From JAEDES01 sp964470055 (GTDB lineage: Bacteria; Bacillota_I; Bacilli_A; RF39; UBA660), in the NCBI GenBank assembly GCA_964470055.1, contig CAYXZZ010000033.1:1-16072 (forward strand): a DNA stretch of 16,072 nt, given 5' to 3'. The notes beneath the pieces were generated by a model. The model was given only the letters and a program-made list of their open reading frames with translations. It did not search any database and was not told the DNA's origin. Below, piece after piece: positions 15,204 through 16,072 of the stretch; position 1 is the stretch's first letter, and each line of letters starts with the position of its first letter. The position numbers were made by a program, and so were the translations under genes.

Positions 15204-15229
15204 AAAGAAAAACCGTTATATTAACGGTT
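15204..15229 (-). terminator. Terminator of the tRNA-Ile/tRNA-Leu operon
   Basis: Perfect 8-bp stem AACCGTTA (15211-15218) with TAACGGTT (15222-15229), three-base loop. On the minus strand it is followed by TTTTTCTTTT (15210 down). It lies just after the CCA of tRNA-Leu. Confidence 0.85.
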
Positions 15230-15239
15230 AATTATCGAA

Positions 15240-15324
15240 TGGTGCGGGTAACAGGAGTTGAACCTGCAAGCCTTGCGGCACTAGATCCTAAGTCTAGCGC
15301 GTCTGCCAATTCCGCCATACCCGC
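15240..15324 (-). tRNA. tRNA-Leu (anticodon TAG)
   Basis: 85 bases with a long variable arm typical of class II tRNAs. Acceptor GCGGGTA pairs with TACCCGC, discriminator A, encoded CCA. Anticodon stem CTAGA/TCTAG with loop CTTAGGA, anticodon TAG decoding CUN codons. T arm contains GGTTCAACTCC. Confidence 0.96.
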
Positions 15325-15334
15325 ATATTATGAT

Positions 15335-15411
15335 TGGTGGACCCTATAGGACTCGAACCTATGACCGCCCGGTTATGAGCCGGATGCTCTAACCAACTGA
15401 GCTAAGGGTCC
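15335..15411 (-). tRNA. tRNA-Ile2 (anticodon CAT, lysidine type)
   Basis: 77 bases: acceptor GGACCCT with AGGGTCC, discriminator A, encoded CCA; D arm TTAGCTCAGTTGGTTAGAGC; anticodon stem TCCGG/CCGGG and loop CTCATAA; T arm GGTTCGAGTCC. A CAT anticodon could mean Met, but the GGACC acceptor and the GGCTCATAACCG context match the Firmicute minor tRNA-Ile, whose C34 is converted to lysidine by TilS to read AUA. First gene of a two-tRNA operon. Confidence 0.9.
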
Positions 15412-15422
15412 GTTGCTATTTA

Positions 15423-15451
15423 ATAATAGCATATATTTTTGAACGTTGCAA
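15423..15451 (-). promoter_or_regulatory. Promoter of the tRNA-Ile/tRNA-Leu operon
   Basis: Minus strand TTGCAA (15451-15446), 17 bases, TATTAT (15428-15423) preceded by TGC as an extended -10. The start would be about 5 bases before tRNA-Ile. Confidence 0.65.
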
Positions 15452-15461
15452 GTATAAATTC

Positions 15462-15489
15462 AAAAAAAATAGAGATTTTTTCTCTATTT
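15462..15489 (-). terminator. Terminator of the 139-residue protein gene
   Basis: Perfect 9-bp stem AAATAGAGA (15467-15475 on plus) with TCTCTATTT (15481-15489), five-base loop, and a T-run on the minus strand (15469 to 15462). The TAG stop of the gene (15486-15484) is inside the stem. Confidence 0.85.
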
Positions 15490-15903
15490 TCCTAACATAT
15501 TTAATAAGTTAATTTTAAACATATCCTTTTCAGGGTTTGTCTTAGAAATCATTACACCTTTGTATGTTGACAATTCTGCTCTATGTCCTTCATCAAGGAT
15601 ACCTTCTGGTGTGATGTTTGTAAGTAAGATAATTCCTTTTTCAGTATATACTGTATAATGAAGAATTATTTCTCCATGAACTTTAGCAAATAATTCATCT
15701 GTAGGTAATTTTAACTCATAAGCAATTGTTTTATCTTTATCATTTCTGCTTACTTCTTTTCCTAAGAATGTACCTTTACGTAATTCTGGATAATAACTGA
15801 ATGTTAGTTTTTTGTAGGCTAACATGTTATATTTTCTTACTGATCTTTCTTTCTTTCTAAAATCATTCTCATCTAAATATTCGAATATGTATGTATTTTG
15901 CAT
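15484..15903 (-). CDS. Uncharacterised 139-residue protein
   Basis: I do not recognise a family. The protein begins MQNTYIFEYLDENDFRKKER. It is soluble-looking with no signal peptide or membrane helix, no cysteine, and many predicted strands (AKVHGEIILHYTVYTEKGII, STYKGVMISK), suggesting a small beta-rich fold. ATG with AGGGGG about 8 bases upstream; an unusually strong promoter lies 5-prime and a strong terminator overlaps the stop, so it looks like a stand-alone, well-expressed gene. It precedes the tRNA-Ile/Leu operon on the same strand. Stop TAG. Confidence is that it is a real gene, not in any function. Confidence 0.8.
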   Translation of the reverse strand: MQNTYIFEYLDENDFRKKERSVRKYNMLAYKKLTFSYYPELRKGTFLGKEVSRNDKDKTIAYELKLPTDELFAKVHGEIILHYTVYTEKGIILLTNITPEGILDEGHRAELSTYKGVMISKTNPEKDMFKINLLNMLGK

Positions 15904-15938
15904 ATATTCAACCCCCTAAACTTATAAAAAGTTATTTG

Positions 15939-16003
15939 TTTGAAGAACCCCTCTTGTACCTTCAAAGTACACATATTATATCACATTAATTATATTTTGT
16001 CAA
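15939..16003 (-). promoter_or_regulatory. Consensus promoter and hairpin leader of the 139-residue gene
   Basis: Minus strand TTGACA (16003-15998), 17 bases, TATAAT (15980-15975) preceded by TGA as an extended -10: a perfect promoter. The start near 15968 begins a leader of about 65 bases whose first part folds: TTTGAAG (15966-15960) pairs with CTTCAAA (15945-15939), 7 bp with a 14-base loop containing AGAGGGG. No known riboswitch is recognised. Confidence 0.8.
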
Positions 16004-16035
16004 ATTTTTTTGATGTGGGATAGTGTAAAATTATT

Positions 16036-16072
16036 TGGGGCAAGACATAAAAAAAGAAAAACCTTTGTTATA
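16036..16072 (-). terminator. Possible terminator of an upstream gene, cut by the right edge
   Basis: On the minus strand the edge reads TATAACAAAGG followed by TTTTTCTTTTTTT. The same GG-TTTTTCTTTT arrangement follows the tRNA operon hairpin at 15204-15229. The 5-prime stem arm lies outside the window, so this is a guess. Confidence 0.35.

Noticed and set aside
14490..15500. The 184- and 139-residue proteins both end in MLGK
   Set aside because: The rest of the two proteins shows no similarity; four shared residues are not evidence of kinship.
1..16072. CRISPR arrays, defence islands, toxin-antitoxin pairs or a replication origin
   Set aside because: No regularly spaced repeats, no such gene families and no DnaA-box cluster were seen.

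Overview
The window looks like chromosomal DNA of a low-GC Firmicute of the class Bacilli. It is AT-rich, genes start with AGGAGG-type ribosome binding sites, and promoters are sigma-A-like. The tkt-sirA-yneF gene order matches Bacillus subtilis, and mutL-miaA are adjacent as in many Firmicutes. Compact operons, an SirA-like gene and IS elements would fit an uncultured gut lineage related to RF39 or Erysipelotrichales, but that placement is inference. Almost all genes lie on the minus strand. Every clear stop codon is TAA or TAG and none is TGA, although nothing shows that TGA is reassigned.

Layout. 1-140: the start of an IS3-type transposase gene running off the left edge, with a possible IS end at 140. 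174-5124: a minus-strand operon uvrC - type IV pilin-like gene - mutL - miaA. This is a nucleotide-excision and mismatch-repair plus tRNA-modification cluster with an unexpected prepilin gene in the middle. About 5230-6580: a decayed IS110-family element on the plus strand. Its transposase is broken by two frameshifts, its N-terminus is eroded, and a noncoding left end could have carried a bridge RNA. 6694-12206: a minus-strand cluster of a P-type Ca2+-like ATPase, transketolase, a SirA-like replication-control protein and the UPF0154 membrane protein YneF, ended by a strong terminator. 12213-13418: a Ttd14-like P-loop NTPase with a CYTH-like C-terminus, a consensus promoter and its own terminator. 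13448-13782: remains of an unidentified gene directly abutting tRNA-Thr(CGT). 13874-14532: divergent, overlapping promoters drive tRNA-Thr leftward and an unrecognised 184-residue protein rightward. 14535-15140: Mn/Fe superoxide dismutase. 15204-15451: a tRNA-Ile(CAT)-tRNA-Leu(TAG) operon with promoter and terminator. 15462-16003: an unrecognised 139-residue protein with a consensus promoter and a hairpin leader.

Working together: the left half is genome maintenance (UvrC, MutL) plus translation fidelity (MiaA). The middle links carbon metabolism (transketolase) and cation transport with a putative DnaA regulator. The right half is oxidative-stress defence and tRNA supply. The least explained items are the orphan pilin in the repair operon, the SirA homologue, the IS110 left end, the broken gene behind tRNA-Thr, and two uncharacterised proteins. 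I did not find a clear, complete novel system; the candidates are listed as findings with tests.
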